From Anaerolineae bacterium (GTDB lineage Bacteria > Chloroflexota > Anaerolineae > UBA4142 > SHND01), in the NCBI GenBank assembly GCA_020851635.1, contig JADZCJ010000053.1, positions 1 through 64,000 on the forward strand: a stretch of 64,000 nt of DNA. Reading direction: 5' to 3'. Made by a program: the position numbers and the translations under genes. The notes beneath the pieces are model-generated. The model did not search any database. It saw only the letters and a list, made by a program, of their open reading frames with translations, and had not been told where the DNA came from. Positions 42,397 to 51,534 of this stretch are shown in pieces. How positions within the stretch are numbered: position 1 is the stretch's first letter; each line of letters starts with the position of its first letter.

Positions 42397-43753
42397 ACGA
42401 TGGCGGGCGCTCGATCCCGCGTGGCGTTGGTCTTGTGGGGTATTTGTCATGGCGCGGGTCTTGTATTCGTTGTGGACAGTTTTGATTTTGATGTTTGTGC
42501 CTGCCGTGACCCAGAATCTGGACCTGTTTGGCAGTCCGATTCTTGCGACTTTCGATTTGGGCACGAGCGAACGGTATGTGTATTCGCGACAGGTGGGCGA
42601 GCGCGTGTTGACGTTTCGCGGCGGCGAAAATGGGGCGGTGACAGATAACGAGACCGGGAGCGTCTGGTCGCTGCGTGAGGGGGTGGCGACCGGAGGAGCG
42701 TTGGCAGGCACGTCGCTGCACGGTTCGACCATCACAGCGGAAGAGGTTTTTCCCTATCATGGCGTGAGCGCGGAAGGTGGTTGGTTTGGCATCTGGCAGC
42801 GTTTTGATGTGTTGTGGTATCAGGCAATTGCCGAAAAAGGGTATGGCGCGACGGCGGGCGACGCGCACTTTCCGCCATTGTTTCCTCTGATGGAGCGCGC
42901 GTTGGGGACGCTGTTGGGCGGACGCAATTTTCTTGCGGGTTGGCTGATTTCGCAGATGGCGCTGGTCTGGAGTCTGGCGCTGTTGTATCAATTGACCAAA
43001 CGGTGGCGTGATGCGGGCGCGGCGCGGCGGGCGGTTGTGTTTGCAGTTTTGCTGCCGACCGCCTTTTTCTATTTTACGGCGTATTCCGAGTCGCTCTTTT
43101 TGTTGTTGTCGCTCTTGGTATTTGTCATGTTGGAGCGTGAACGATGGGTGTGGGCGGGTGTGTTTGTGTTTCTTGCCATTCTGGCGCGCTTGCAGGGAAT
43201 CGCGCTGCTGGCGCCGCTTGTATATTGCGCGTGGCAAAATTGGCGCGCGGGCAAAAGAGTCCCGGTGGAGCAGATATTGATGTTTGTGTTTCCGTTTGCG
43301 GCGGGCTTGGGATATCTCGCGCTGCGCGCGTGGGCGGGCGAAACAAATATTTTGCCGACGAGCGAACCGCAGTTGAACGCGCGACTCGCGCCTCCGTGGG
43401 AGAATGTGTTTTACGCAGTTCGGGTGATTGCTTCCGGTCAATTTCTGGTCGCGGACGTCTTGAATCTTGCGGCGACCACGCTGGCGCTCTTGCTTGTCGT
43501 GCGCGGGTGGCGTATCTTGCCGCGGGCGTACGCGCTCTATAGCGTGGCGATGATCGTGGTGGTGATGCTGCGCTATGTGGATACTCAGCCGTTGAACAGC
43601 ATGACGCGATATTTGTTGACGCTTTTTCCGCTCGTCATGCTGTTGGCGTATTGGAGCAAGAATCGTTGGATCGAACGCGCCGTGGTGTATGTGTGTGCGC
43701 CGCTGAACCTCTATTTGTGCGCGCAGTTTTTTACGTGGGGGTGGGTGGCTTAG
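42359..43753 (+). CDS. PIG-V-like (mannosyltransferase-type) membrane glycosyltransferase
   Basis: 464 residues from ATG 42359. IWQRFDVLWYQAIAEKGYG gives the D-x-x-W-Y motif. AHFPPLFPLMERALGTLLGG, LPTAFFYFTAYSESLFLLLS and ILARLQGIALLAPLVY are the signature loops of the PIG-V/GT76-like family, which transfers mannose from dolichyl/polyprenyl-phosphate mannose. A long first outer loop (about residues 45-135) is unusual. It overlaps the convergent GT87-like gene by 4 nt at the 3' ends. Confidence 0.82.
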   Translation: MATWSSFSIQLAERWRALDPAWRWSCGVFVMARVLYSLWTVLILMFVPAVTQNLDLFGSPILATFDLGTSERYVYSRQVGERVLTFRGGENGAVTDNETGSVWSLREGVATGGALAGTSLHGSTITAEEVFPYHGVSAEGGWFGIWQRFDVLWYQAIAEKGYGATAGDAHFPPLFPLMERALGTLLGGRNFLAGWLISQMALVWSLALLYQLTKRWRDAGAARRAVVFAVLLPTAFFYFTAYSESLFLLLSLLVFVMLERERWVWAGVFVFLAILARLQGIALLAPLVYCAWQNWRAGKRVPVEQILMFVFPFAAGLGYLALRAWAGETNILPTSEPQLNARLAPPWENVFYAVRVIASGQFLVADVLNLAATTLALLLVVRGWRILPRAYALYSVAMIVVVMLRYVDTQPLNSMTRYLLTLFPLVMLLAYWSKNRWIERAVVYVCAPLNLYLCAQFFTWGWVA

Positions 43754-44754
43754 ATTGCAGCGACCGGTGTGCGGCGTTCGAGGAGCGCCGGATTGGTCAA
43801 AAGCCACAAGGTGGTGAGGGGCAAGACCACATACGCGCCGCCAAAGACGTTAAAGAGTCCATCCAGCATCACGCCAAGCCAGGAAGCCAGGACCAGCAAA
43901 ACAATATTACGCGTGCCTTTGACAAGCGGGATGAGCATTACCATGTTTGAAGCATAGAGCACCGGCGTCAAGAGCAGGTTGACGCATTGGGCGGTGTGGA
44001 GTGGTTTTGTGCGAGCTGTGCGATAGGCGAGATACGCCGCGAGTCCAAGCACAAACGGGACGAACCACAGCAGCCAGCCGCCGTACCACGAGACCCAACC
44101 CCAAATGGAAGCGCCGCGTGTGGGGATGATGCTTTCATTGGCGCGCAGCAGGAGGGGATGAACGACCTCGAGGAGCCAGAGTGGGCGGATGACAAAGGAA
44201 GGGAGCCAGAGGACGAGAAAAAGGGTTCCAAAGACAAGCAGGTTCTCGCGGTCACGGTGCTTGAGCCACAAAATGAGGGCGATCAAGACGGGCAGCCATG
44301 CCAATTGTGGTTTGAGCAAGAGAAGGACTGCGCCTACGCCAGCCCATCGCCTACGGTTGTCCAGCAACCAGATGAGCGGGACCCAGAGCCAGGCGTCCAT
44401 TTGTCCCGTTGCGCTTTGAATCAGCATGGGGTAATACAAAACCCAGAGGATGCCCATTCTGCCAAAGAGCATCAAGAGCAGGAGATAGGGACCGATTGTC
44501 CAGACGATCTTGAACCAGGGCGGAAGATAAGAGAGGGGCACAAAAACAAAGAGAGTGGTGGGCAGGGGATAAGGATTTTCCTTTTCGGGCGGAAAAAAGA
44601 CGCCCCGGCGCGCCGAGAGACCGCGCTCGACATAGACGTCATAGTCAATCAGGGGAGAGGCAACCCAATTGCGCCCCAGGGTAAAGAGGACGACTCCGAG
44701 AGCGCCAAGCGCGAACGCAAGCATCAAGCCGAGGACGAGATTGCGCCGGGTCAT
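43750..44754 (-). CDS. GT87-like (DUF2029) membrane glycosyltransferase
   Basis: 334 residues. The start is placed at ATG 44754 (GGAG 4 nt upstream); ATG 44775 lacks a ribosome-binding site. IDYDVYVERGLSARRGVFF and NPYPLPTTLFVFVPLSYLPP, then LIQSATGQMDAWLWVPLIWL and LLLLKPQLAWLPVLIALI, are the GT87 features. It is the only gene of the 35.7-57.9 kb cluster on the minus strand, convergent with the PIG-V-like gene and divergent from the next GT39-like gene. Confidence 0.8.
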   Translation of the reverse strand: MTRRNLVLGLMLAFALGALGVVLFTLGRNWVASPLIDYDVYVERGLSARRGVFFPPEKENPYPLPTTLFVFVPLSYLPPWFKIVWTIGPYLLLLMLFGRMGILWVLYYPMLIQSATGQMDAWLWVPLIWLLDNRRRWAGVGAVLLLLKPQLAWLPVLIALILWLKHRDRENLLVFGTLFLVLWLPSFVIRPLWLLEVVHPLLLRANESIIPTRGASIWGWVSWYGGWLLWFVPFVLGLAAYLAYRTARTKPLHTAQCVNLLLTPVLYASNMVMLIPLVKGTRNIVLLVLASWLGVMLDGLFNVFGGAYVVLPLTTLWLLTNPALLERRTPVAAI

Positions 44755-44919
44755 GGCGCTCCGTAAAGTAGTCATAGCAAGCCAGCGCCGCGAAACTATC
44801 TCAAATGAAAGGCGAGACCGTAGGGATGCGAAATCCGCCGCTTGTCACAAGATCATCCGGTTGCAAGCAGTCGTTCTGAGCGAGTTTCCAAAGTAAACAT
44901 CGAGAGAATTGTGAAAAGA

Positions 44920-46599
44920 ATGGTAACACGCTCCGGCGCGCGAGACAATGCCCCTTTGGTTCCTGTGCGCGATTGGCTGATTGCGGGCGCGATTGCAATG
45001 CTGTGCATGGCGACGCTGCAGCTGCCGTATACGTTGGGCTATCTGACGGCAGCGCCAGAAACGATGTATACCGGTTTGTTGGTGAACGTCGAGGATGCAA
45101 ATTACCTTACGATTATTCAGCGCGGTAGTGAGGGCTCATGGAGCCATTCGCTGCGATTCACCTCAGAACCGGATGCGCCTGCCCACTTGTATTTGTTTTA
45201 TCTTGCGCTGGGACATCTGGCGCGCGTGTTGGGGCTGGATGCGACCGCGATGTGGCATGTGGCGCGCGCGGTCATGACGCTCGTCACCTTTGGATTGACG
45301 TTTGGGTTCATCTGTGCGTTCGTGCGGGAAAGAGGGGCGCGCTGGGTTGCCTTTTTGTTTGCGATACTGGGAGCTGGGTTTGATTGGGTGGCATTGCCGT
45401 GGGAGACGCTTGACCCGACCAGCGCAACGCCCGCCGATTTGAAAATGGCGGACGCGCATTTGTTTCATTCTGCGCTTACGTTTCCGCACTATCTCGCTTC
45501 GATTGCTTTGCTGCTCATTTTGTTTTGGTGCGCCGTCCGCTTGTTGAATGAAAATCACGCGCGCAGCAAGATCTTTTTGCTGGCGGGAATAGGCGCATGC
45601 GCCAATGTGGGCGTGGCGCTGGTCTACCCGTTCTTTGTTCTCTTGTCCTGCGGTGTGCTCGCCGGGTATCTGGGTTTATTGATGCTGCGCGCCAAGAGAT
45701 TCCTGCCACGCGAAACCCTGCGGGTGGCAGCGTTGATCGCCGCCGTCGTTCCTGTAGTGGCATATTATGCGAATGCCCTTGCGTCGTCTGAACTGCTGTG
45801 GGTCTGGTCGGCGCAATCGCAGACGCTGTCGCCAAACCCTCTGCACTATCTTTTGACCTTTGCGCCGTATCTGATTCTTGCCGGATTGGGGCTATGGCGA
45901 AATGGCTTGGGCGACAATCGCCGCGCGTTTTTGTGGGTGTGGGTGTTGGTTGTTGTCTTTTTAGTGTATGCCCCGTTTGGACCGCAGAGGCGGTTTTTGC
46001 AGGGCGTGCAGATACCGCTGGCGATTCTGGCGACATGCGGTTTGTATGAGGTGTTTTTGCCGCGGGTGGGCAGAGCGCGCTGGTTCGTCAGTTTGGCAAA
46101 ACGTCCCAACTATAGCGCGAAGGGGCTTCAACGGCTGTTGGTTGTGCTTGTGGCGCTCACTTTATCAATTTCGTCGGTCTATCAATGGATCAGCGCGGTG
46201 GCATTGGCAACTGCTGCGCAGCCGTATCCGATTTTTCGTCCGCGCGGAGAGGTGGCGGCGATGGACTGGCTGCGCGGACGAGCGGCAGCGGATGACGTGG
46301 TATTGAGCGCGTATCTGACGGGAAGCTATTTACCCCTGCGGAGCGGGGCGCGCGTTTATCTGGGACATGTCTACGAGACGGTGCATTTTCAATCCAAGCA
46401 GCGCGCGGTAGACAAGTTCTTTTCAGAGGCGGCGAACGATGTCGCGCGAAAGCATTGGGTGCGCGAGAACCGGATCAGGTATGTGTTTTATGGAGAGGCA
46501 GAAAGGGCATTGGGCGCGTTCGACCCCGCAGGCGCGGAATATCTACAAAAGGTGTTTGCGAATAAAGACGCTGTGATCTACAGGGTGAGGGAGAATTGA
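44920..46599 (+). CDS. GT39-like multi-membrane protein of the glycan cluster
   Basis: 559 residues from ATG 44920; upstream in-frame TTG/GTG codons exist but lack support. It begins with a helix (WLIAGAIAMLCMATLQLPY) and a loop with VNVEDANYLTIIQRGSEG, where the ED pair may be the GT-C acidic motif. About ten helices and a C-terminal soluble domain with EVAAMDWLRGRAAADDVVLS and GARVYLGHVYETVHF follow. Similar proteins are annotated only as membrane proteins; glycosyltransferase activity is inferred from topology and neighbours. Stop and next start overlap by one base. Confidence 0.65.
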   Translation: MVTRSGARDNAPLVPVRDWLIAGAIAMLCMATLQLPYTLGYLTAAPETMYTGLLVNVEDANYLTIIQRGSEGSWSHSLRFTSEPDAPAHLYLFYLALGHLARVLGLDATAMWHVARAVMTLVTFGLTFGFICAFVRERGARWVAFLFAILGAGFDWVALPWETLDPTSATPADLKMADAHLFHSALTFPHYLASIALLLILFWCAVRLLNENHARSKIFLLAGIGACANVGVALVYPFFVLLSCGVLAGYLGLLMLRAKRFLPRETLRVAALIAAVVPVVAYYANALASSELLWVWSAQSQTLSPNPLHYLLTFAPYLILAGLGLWRNGLGDNRRAFLWVWVLVVVFLVYAPFGPQRRFLQGVQIPLAILATCGLYEVFLPRVGRARWFVSLAKRPNYSAKGLQRLLVVLVALTLSISSVYQWISAVALATAAQPYPIFRPRGEVAAMDWLRGRAAADDVVLSAYLTGSYLPLRSGARVYLGHVYETVHFQSKQRAVDKFFSEAANDVARKHWVRENRIRYVFYGEAERALGAFDPAGAEYLQKVFANKDAVIYRVREN

Positions 46600-48224
46600 T
46601 GGTCGAGGGCGCGCGCTTGAAGTGGGGTCCCTATGCGGGGTTGGGATTGATTGTGTTGGCGCTTCGGTTGGTGACCGCGCTGCCACTGGAACACGCGGGG
46701 TATATGGACGCATCATACACCGTGCATGTGGGGCAGAACCTGGCGCAAGGGCGCGGATTTGTGCAGGATATTGTATGGAACTATTTGGATGGACCTCTGC
46801 CGATTCCACAACCGAGCAATTCGTACTGGCTGCCTCTGCCCGCGATGCTGGCGGGATTTTCGATGACGTTGTTTGGAGATTCGTATCGCGCGGCGCAAGT
46901 GCCTTTTATCTTGCTCTCGCTCGTGCCGCCGCTGCTTGCGTTTTATCTGGCGCGGCGAATCTATGGACGCGATGATTATGCGTGGATGGCGGGGCTGCTG
47001 ACGGCGTTCAGCGGGTTTTACACAATTTACTGGAACAGTCCCGACAACTTTACCCCCTTTGCGGTAACCGCAGGGCTTGCGCTTTTGTTTCTGGCAAAGG
47101 GGGTCATGCAATCCAGTCCCGGGCAGTTTCTGGTCGGGGGGATTTTTGTCGGTTTGTCCCAGCTCGCGCGCACGGATGCGATACTGCTCATGGGCGTTGC
47201 GCCGATCTTGATGTGGGTGAATCGCAAACGCGAGCCGCGCGTCTCGATCCTGCGGGCGCTGGGCGCGCTGATAATGGGATTCTTGGTGGTGCTGGGACCC
47301 TGGCTGCTGCGTAATTATCTGGCGTTCGGTTCGCCCCTGGCGCCCGGGGGGGCACGGTCGTTGTTTTTGTTGAATTACGACGAATTCTTTAGCTATGACG
47401 CGGCGCGTTTGACGTTGGAACGATATCTGGGCTGGGGCATTGGAAATATTCTTGGGTCCAAATTCGAGGCAATGGGTTTTGTGTTGTCGGTGCTCTTGTT
47501 TGGCGTCTGGCAGATTTTTCTGGCTCCGTTCGCTGCACTCGGATTCTGGAAAATGCGGGAGCGGGTGGAACTGCAAGCCGCGCTCATTTATCTGGCGCTG
47601 CTCGTGACGGCAATGGCGTTTGTGTTTACGTTCCCGGCGACGCACGGCAGCATGTTCCATTCGGCGACCGCGCTGATCGTTTATGGAATGGTTGCGGTCC
47701 CGCCCGGTCTGGATGCGGCGATTGTATGGGTTGGCAAACGACGCAAGTCCTGGAATGTGCCGCAAGCGCAAAGATTTTTTCGCGCGGGCGTGGTTGTCCT
47801 CGCTGTTTTTTTTAGTCTGTTTTTGTATGCGGGCGGGGTGTGGATTCTACCGGGAGAGGGGGCGACCGTGCCGTTGTGGAACGCGCGGGATACGGAATAT
47901 GTCGAAATTGACCGCGCGCTGGATGCGTTTGGCGTGCGCGACGATGTGCCGATCATGACGGTTGACCCGCCATCGTTCGTGAACCGCACGGGGCGACATT
48001 CGATCTATATGCCGACCGAGAGCGTAGATGCGATTTTTCAGGCGGCAAAACAATACGACGCAGAGTATCTGGTGCTGCAGTATGACAAGCCCGCAACGAT
48101 GGTCGCTTTGTACCAAGGTCACGCGGCGATAGCGGGGCTCGAACCTGTGGCGATGACAGCGGATGCATTGGGACGCCCCGTCACTTTGTTTCGGATCAAC
48201 CAACGAGAGACCGGCTCAAAATGA
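46599..48224 (+). CDS. GT39-like membrane glycosyltransferase
   Basis: 541 residues. LEHAGYMDASYTVHVGQNLA contains the acidic position in the first outer loop, then GFVQDIVWNYLDGPLPIPQP. LTAFSGFYTIYWNSPDNFTP and LSQLARTDAILLMGVAPIL are the typical inner loops. About ten helices and a soluble tail (ALDAFGVRDDVPIMTVDPPS). Start at ATG 46599, overlapping the previous stop by one base. Confidence 0.78.
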   Translation: MVEGARLKWGPYAGLGLIVLALRLVTALPLEHAGYMDASYTVHVGQNLAQGRGFVQDIVWNYLDGPLPIPQPSNSYWLPLPAMLAGFSMTLFGDSYRAAQVPFILLSLVPPLLAFYLARRIYGRDDYAWMAGLLTAFSGFYTIYWNSPDNFTPFAVTAGLALLFLAKGVMQSSPGQFLVGGIFVGLSQLARTDAILLMGVAPILMWVNRKREPRVSILRALGALIMGFLVVLGPWLLRNYLAFGSPLAPGGARSLFLLNYDEFFSYDAARLTLERYLGWGIGNILGSKFEAMGFVLSVLLFGVWQIFLAPFAALGFWKMRERVELQAALIYLALLVTAMAFVFTFPATHGSMFHSATALIVYGMVAVPPGLDAAIVWVGKRRKSWNVPQAQRFFRAGVVVLAVFFSLFLYAGGVWILPGEGATVPLWNARDTEYVEIDRALDAFGVRDDVPIMTVDPPSFVNRTGRHSIYMPTESVDAIFQAAKQYDAEYLVLQYDKPATMVALYQGHAAIAGLEPVAMTADALGRPVTLFRINQRETGSK

Positions 48225-48268
48225 TGATCGGCTAGTTTTTTTGAAATAGCTTCCAAAGCCGCCTCGAA

Positions 48269-49174
48269 ATGCCATTCAACGATTTTGACGTTTTCTATCG
48301 CGCCGCGCAGGCGGTCATGAACGGACAGGACCCGTACAGCGTGTTCGGGGTCTATCATCCCTATCCGTTCTTTATTCTTTTTTTGCCGCTGGCTGCGCTT
48401 CCGCTCGAAATCGCTCATGTGGTGTGGACGCTCATCGAGCTGGTGATTTTTGTGGCGATTGTGCGGCGGCGGGCGTTGTTTGCGATGTTGTTTTTGCCGG
48501 TCATCCTGGCATTTTTGATGGGGCAAATTGTGATGCCGATGCTAGCGATGTTTGCGCTGCTGCGCCTGCAAAAACTTCAAGGTGTTGCGCTGGCGTGGTT
48601 GTGCCTCAAACCGCAGTTGATCGGGCTGATGCTGCCCTTTGTGTTTTGGCGTATGTGGAAAAATGAGCGACGCGGCTTTTTGTGGTTTGGCGGAATCTGG
48701 TTTGCGCTGCTGAGCGCGTCGTTTTTGCTCCAGCCGGATTGGGTCCAGCGGTGGTTGGCGGTGAGCGGTGAACGCCTGCGCGCGCCATTTGCGCCGTCGG
48801 TATGGGGCGCGCTCTCATTTCTGCCAACCCCGGTTTGGCTTGCGCTGGCGGGCGCGGCGACCATCGGGCTTGTAGTTTGGGCGTATCGGAGCCAGGATTT
48901 TGATATTTTGAGCATTGTGAATCTGCTGGTGAATCCGGTCATTGTTTCATATGACCTCACCTTGTTGACTCTATTTATCAAGTCATGGCGGATGTGGGTC
49001 GTGTTGACGATTCTGTCGTGGCTGGCATTTGCGCTCCCGGCTGCGGACCTGTGGCTTGGGGAGGGACCGACGGCGGTTGTTACGCTTGCCGCGCTGGTGT
49101 ATGTGATACGTGAAAAATGGGCAGCTCAACAGCAGGAACTGCAGCTTGCGCGAAATGCAACGTCAGCGATGTAA
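48269..49174 (+). CDS. GT87-like membrane glycosyltransferase, N-terminally short
   Basis: 301 residues; relatives are nearer 400. The protein begins directly at the conserved first outer loop (NDFDVFYRAAQAVMNGQDPY), so the usual first membrane helix is absent, and an in-frame stop at about 48240 blocks an upstream extension. LAWLCLKPQLIGLMLPF is the GT87 inner motif, and ILSIVNLLVNPVIVSYDLTL is near the C-terminus. It may be a truncated copy or have lost its start by mutation. One-base overlap with the next gene. Confidence 0.75.
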   Translation: MPFNDFDVFYRAAQAVMNGQDPYSVFGVYHPYPFFILFLPLAALPLEIAHVVWTLIELVIFVAIVRRRALFAMLFLPVILAFLMGQIVMPMLAMFALLRLQKLQGVALAWLCLKPQLIGLMLPFVFWRMWKNERRGFLWFGGIWFALLSASFLLQPDWVQRWLAVSGERLRAPFAPSVWGALSFLPTPVWLALAGAATIGLVVWAYRSQDFDILSIVNLLVNPVIVSYDLTLLTLFIKSWRMWVVLTILSWLAFALPAADLWLGEGPTAVVTLAALVYVIREKWAAQQQELQLARNATSAM

Positions 49175-50319
49175 TGTTACGCTTGATTGCTTTTGCGCGC
49201 GACAACACCTTTCCCATCGCTCTTTTTGCGGTCCTGCGCGTCTGGACACTGGTGTGGGCGAGTGTTGCAGGCGCGCTTGTTTTACCCTCGGCAGAGGCGA
49301 CAAAACATTATTATGGGATAGAGCCGTTGAAGGACGCGGTACTTGCGCCCTGGCAACGTTGGGACACGATCTGGTATTCAAAAATTGCCCTGGAAGGATA
49401 TGCGGCGGATGAGCGTATTGTGTTTGCGCCGCTGTATCCGCTGTTGATGCGATTAGTTAGCCCTCTGACGGGCAACCAAGTCGTCGCGGCGGGACTGCTG
49501 ATTTCGAGCATCGCAGTTCTGACAAGTTTCATCCTGCTGTATCGTTTGGGGCGCGAAATGTTCGACGAGTCCGCCGCGCGGCGAACGCTGCTGTTTCTGG
49601 CGGCGTTTCCGACTGCATTTTATCTGTTTGCTGCCTATACAGATGCACTCTATCTGGCGCTGGCATTAGGTTCGTATCTCTGTGCGCGCGGAAAACGGTG
49701 GGAGTGGACCGGGGTTCTTGGCGGGCTGGCTGCGTTGACGCGCCCCCAGGGCGGCGTTTTGGTGGCGGCGTTGGCCGTCGAGTTTTATTTACAATATCGC
49801 AGGCGGGAAATTTCGCTCTACAGGAGCTGGCCACTCTTGTTGGTCATTCTTGGCAGTGTGATCCATTTGGCATGGGTAACCGTGCAATTTGGCACGCCTG
49901 CCGTATGGATGCAGGCACAAACAACCTGGCACCGGGGAGTGCTGCCATGGGAGGCACTGTTCGCGACACTGCGAGTGGTTATTGCCGCACCATCGCTTTT
50001 TGACGCGGGCATTAGTTTTTTCAATTCGTTTGCAGCCCTGCTGCTTTTGAGCGGGACCGTTTGGAGTGCCCGGCGGCTGCCGCTGTCCATGACAGTCTAT
50101 ATGGCAGCAATTGCCCTTCCGCCTCTTTTTGTGATCACAACCTACTCGGCGCACTATCCCCTGACTGCCACGTCCCGGTATGTTCTGATGGCATTTCCCC
50201 TGTTTTTGCTGGTCGGCGCGCAGCACAGGAGCTGGTGGCAGCTGCCCGCACTGGCCGGCTCATTTCTACTGCAAACCGTGTGGATGATGCTGTTTGTGGG
50301 GTGGGTTTTTGTCCACTGA
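49174..50319 (+). CDS. PIG-V-like membrane glycosyltransferase
   Basis: 381 residues. PWQRWDTIWYSKIALEGYAA with the D-x-x-W-Y motif, IVFAPLYPLLMRLVSPLTGN, FPTAFYLFAAYTDALYLALA and LAALTRPQGGVLVAALAV match the PIG-V/mannosyltransferase family and its neighbour at 42359. Start at ATG 49174 overlapping the previous stop. Ends the first plus-strand run; a terminator follows. Confidence 0.85.
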   Translation: MLRLIAFARDNTFPIALFAVLRVWTLVWASVAGALVLPSAEATKHYYGIEPLKDAVLAPWQRWDTIWYSKIALEGYAADERIVFAPLYPLLMRLVSPLTGNQVVAAGLLISSIAVLTSFILLYRLGREMFDESAARRTLLFLAAFPTAFYLFAAYTDALYLALALGSYLCARGKRWEWTGVLGGLAALTRPQGGVLVAALAVEFYLQYRRREISLYRSWPLLLVILGSVIHLAWVTVQFGTPAVWMQAQTTWHRGVLPWEALFATLRVVIAAPSLFDAGISFFNSFAALLLLSGTVWSARRLPLSMTVYMAAIALPPLFVITTYSAHYPLTATSRYVLMAFPLFLLVGAQHRSWWQLPALAGSFLLQTVWMMLFVGWVFVH

Positions 50320-50380
50320 GCGCGCTTGACCAGAATCCTATTTACGCGTTGGCGATTTGATGCCAGAATTTGACGGAGCG

Positions 50381-50412
50381 GCGGAGCGATTCTCCAGCGC
50401 TCCGCTTTTTTT
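50381..50412 (+). terminator. Rho-independent terminator within the glycosyltransferase cluster
   Basis: Stem GCGGAGCG (50381-50388) / CGCTCCGC (50398-50405) followed by seven T. It lies 60 bp after the PIG-V-like gene and just before the GT2 gene. Confidence 0.85.
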
Positions 50413-50433
50413 CGCACGCGCAAGGGGTGACCT

Positions 50434-51534
50434 ATGCAATCGGGTGTGATTGTCGAACCCTCATTTAGGAACGCAACCTCACAGGTGGCGCAAACGATAC
50501 CGACACAGGACGCCGAAGCGGCGCTTGCGTTCTGCCGCACGTTGGCACAGACGCTGAATGGCAATGCGCCGCTTGCCAACACGGCTGCCGTGCAAGCCGG
50601 ATTGAACCGTCCGATCTTGTCTGTAGTGATTCCGGTGTGCAACGAGCAAGAGAACCTGGAAGAACTCTATGGGCGGCTCACGCGCGCCCTTGAGAGCGTT
50701 GAACCCGATTTCGAGATTCTGTTTGTGGACGACGGGAGCCGCGACCGCAGTCTGGGCATTCTGACGCGGATGGCACAGAACGACGTGCGCGTCTCGGTCA
50801 TTGCATTTGCGCGCAATTTCGGACATCAAGCTGCCATCAGCGCGGGATTGGACCAGGCGCGCGGAAACGCCGTGGTGGTAATGGATGCGGACCTGCAAGA
50901 CCCGCCCGAAGTGTTGGGGCAATTCATCGCCAAATGGCGGGAAGGCAATGATGTGGTATATGCCATCCGCGGGCAGCGCAAAGAGGGTTGGGTTTTGCGA
51001 ACTTGCTATGCGGCGTTCTACCGGCTTTTGCAGCGAGTGGCAAACATCGAGATTCCGCTCGATGCGGGTGATTTTTGCATCATGGACCGGCGCGTGGTGG
51101 ACCTGCTGGTCAACATGCCGGAACGCAATCGGTTTGTGCGCGGGATTCGCAGCTGGGTTGGTTTGCGGCAGATTGGTTTGAAATATGATCGCGCGGCGCG
51201 CTTTGGCGGAGCAACGAAATACAGCTACAGTCGTTTGGTTGCGCTGGCGTTGGATGGGTTGGTGTCATTCAGTTATGTGCCGCTGCGTGTGATTTCGATG
51301 GCGGGGATCGGCGTGTCTATCATTTCCATTCTGCTGGCAATCATATATGCGATTCAAAAAGTCTTTTGGGGACTGTCGCCACCCGGTTTTCCTACGACCA
51401 TCGTCGCCATTTTTTTCCTCGCGGGGATCCAGCTGATCACGATTGGGTTGATAGGCGAATATGTAGGACGGATTTTTGAGGAGGTGAAACGCCGACCGAT
51501 GTATGTAGTACGACAGGTGATCCGGAAATCGTGA
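50434..51534 (+). CDS. Polyprenyl-phosphate glycosyltransferase, GT2 (DPM1/GtrB-type)
   Basis: 366 residues. About 60 non-conserved N-terminal residues are followed by the GT2 domain: LSVVIPVCNEQENLEELYGR, FEILFVDDGSRDRS, ARNFGHQAAISAGLDQARG and VVMDADLQDPPE (DxD). Two C-terminal helices (ISMAGIGVSIISILLAIIYA and AIFFLAGIQLITIGLIGEYV) are typical of GtrB-like enzymes that make polyprenyl-phosphate-linked glucose or mannose. That product is the donor used by GT-C enzymes, which abound in this cluster. AAGGGGTG lies upstream. Stop overlaps the next start. Confidence 0.9.
   Translation: MQSGVIVEPSFRNATSQVAQTIPTQDAEAALAFCRTLAQTLNGNAPLANTAAVQAGLNRPILSVVIPVCNEQENLEELYGRLTRALESVEPDFEILFVDDGSRDRSLGILTRMAQNDVRVSVIAFARNFGHQAAISAGLDQARGNAVVVMDADLQDPPEVLGQFIAKWREGNDVVYAIRGQRKEGWVLRTCYAAFYRLLQRVANIEIPLDAGDFCIMDRRVVDLLVNMPERNRFVRGIRSWVGLRQIGLKYDRAARFGGATKYSYSRLVALALDGLVSFSYVPLRVISMAGIGVSIISILLAIIYAIQKVFWGLSPPGFPTTIVAIFFLAGIQLITIGLIGEYVGRIFEEVKRRPMYVVRQVIRKS

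Noticed and set aside
40555-42735. A 726-codon open frame antisense to the GT87/GT39-like genes
   Set aside because: It is rich in His, Arg and Gln with no domain pattern, as expected for the complement of GC-rich membrane-protein codons.
42371-43807. A 478-codon open frame antisense to the PIG-V-like gene
   Set aside because: Same artefact: basic, low-complexity translation opposite a clear membrane protein.
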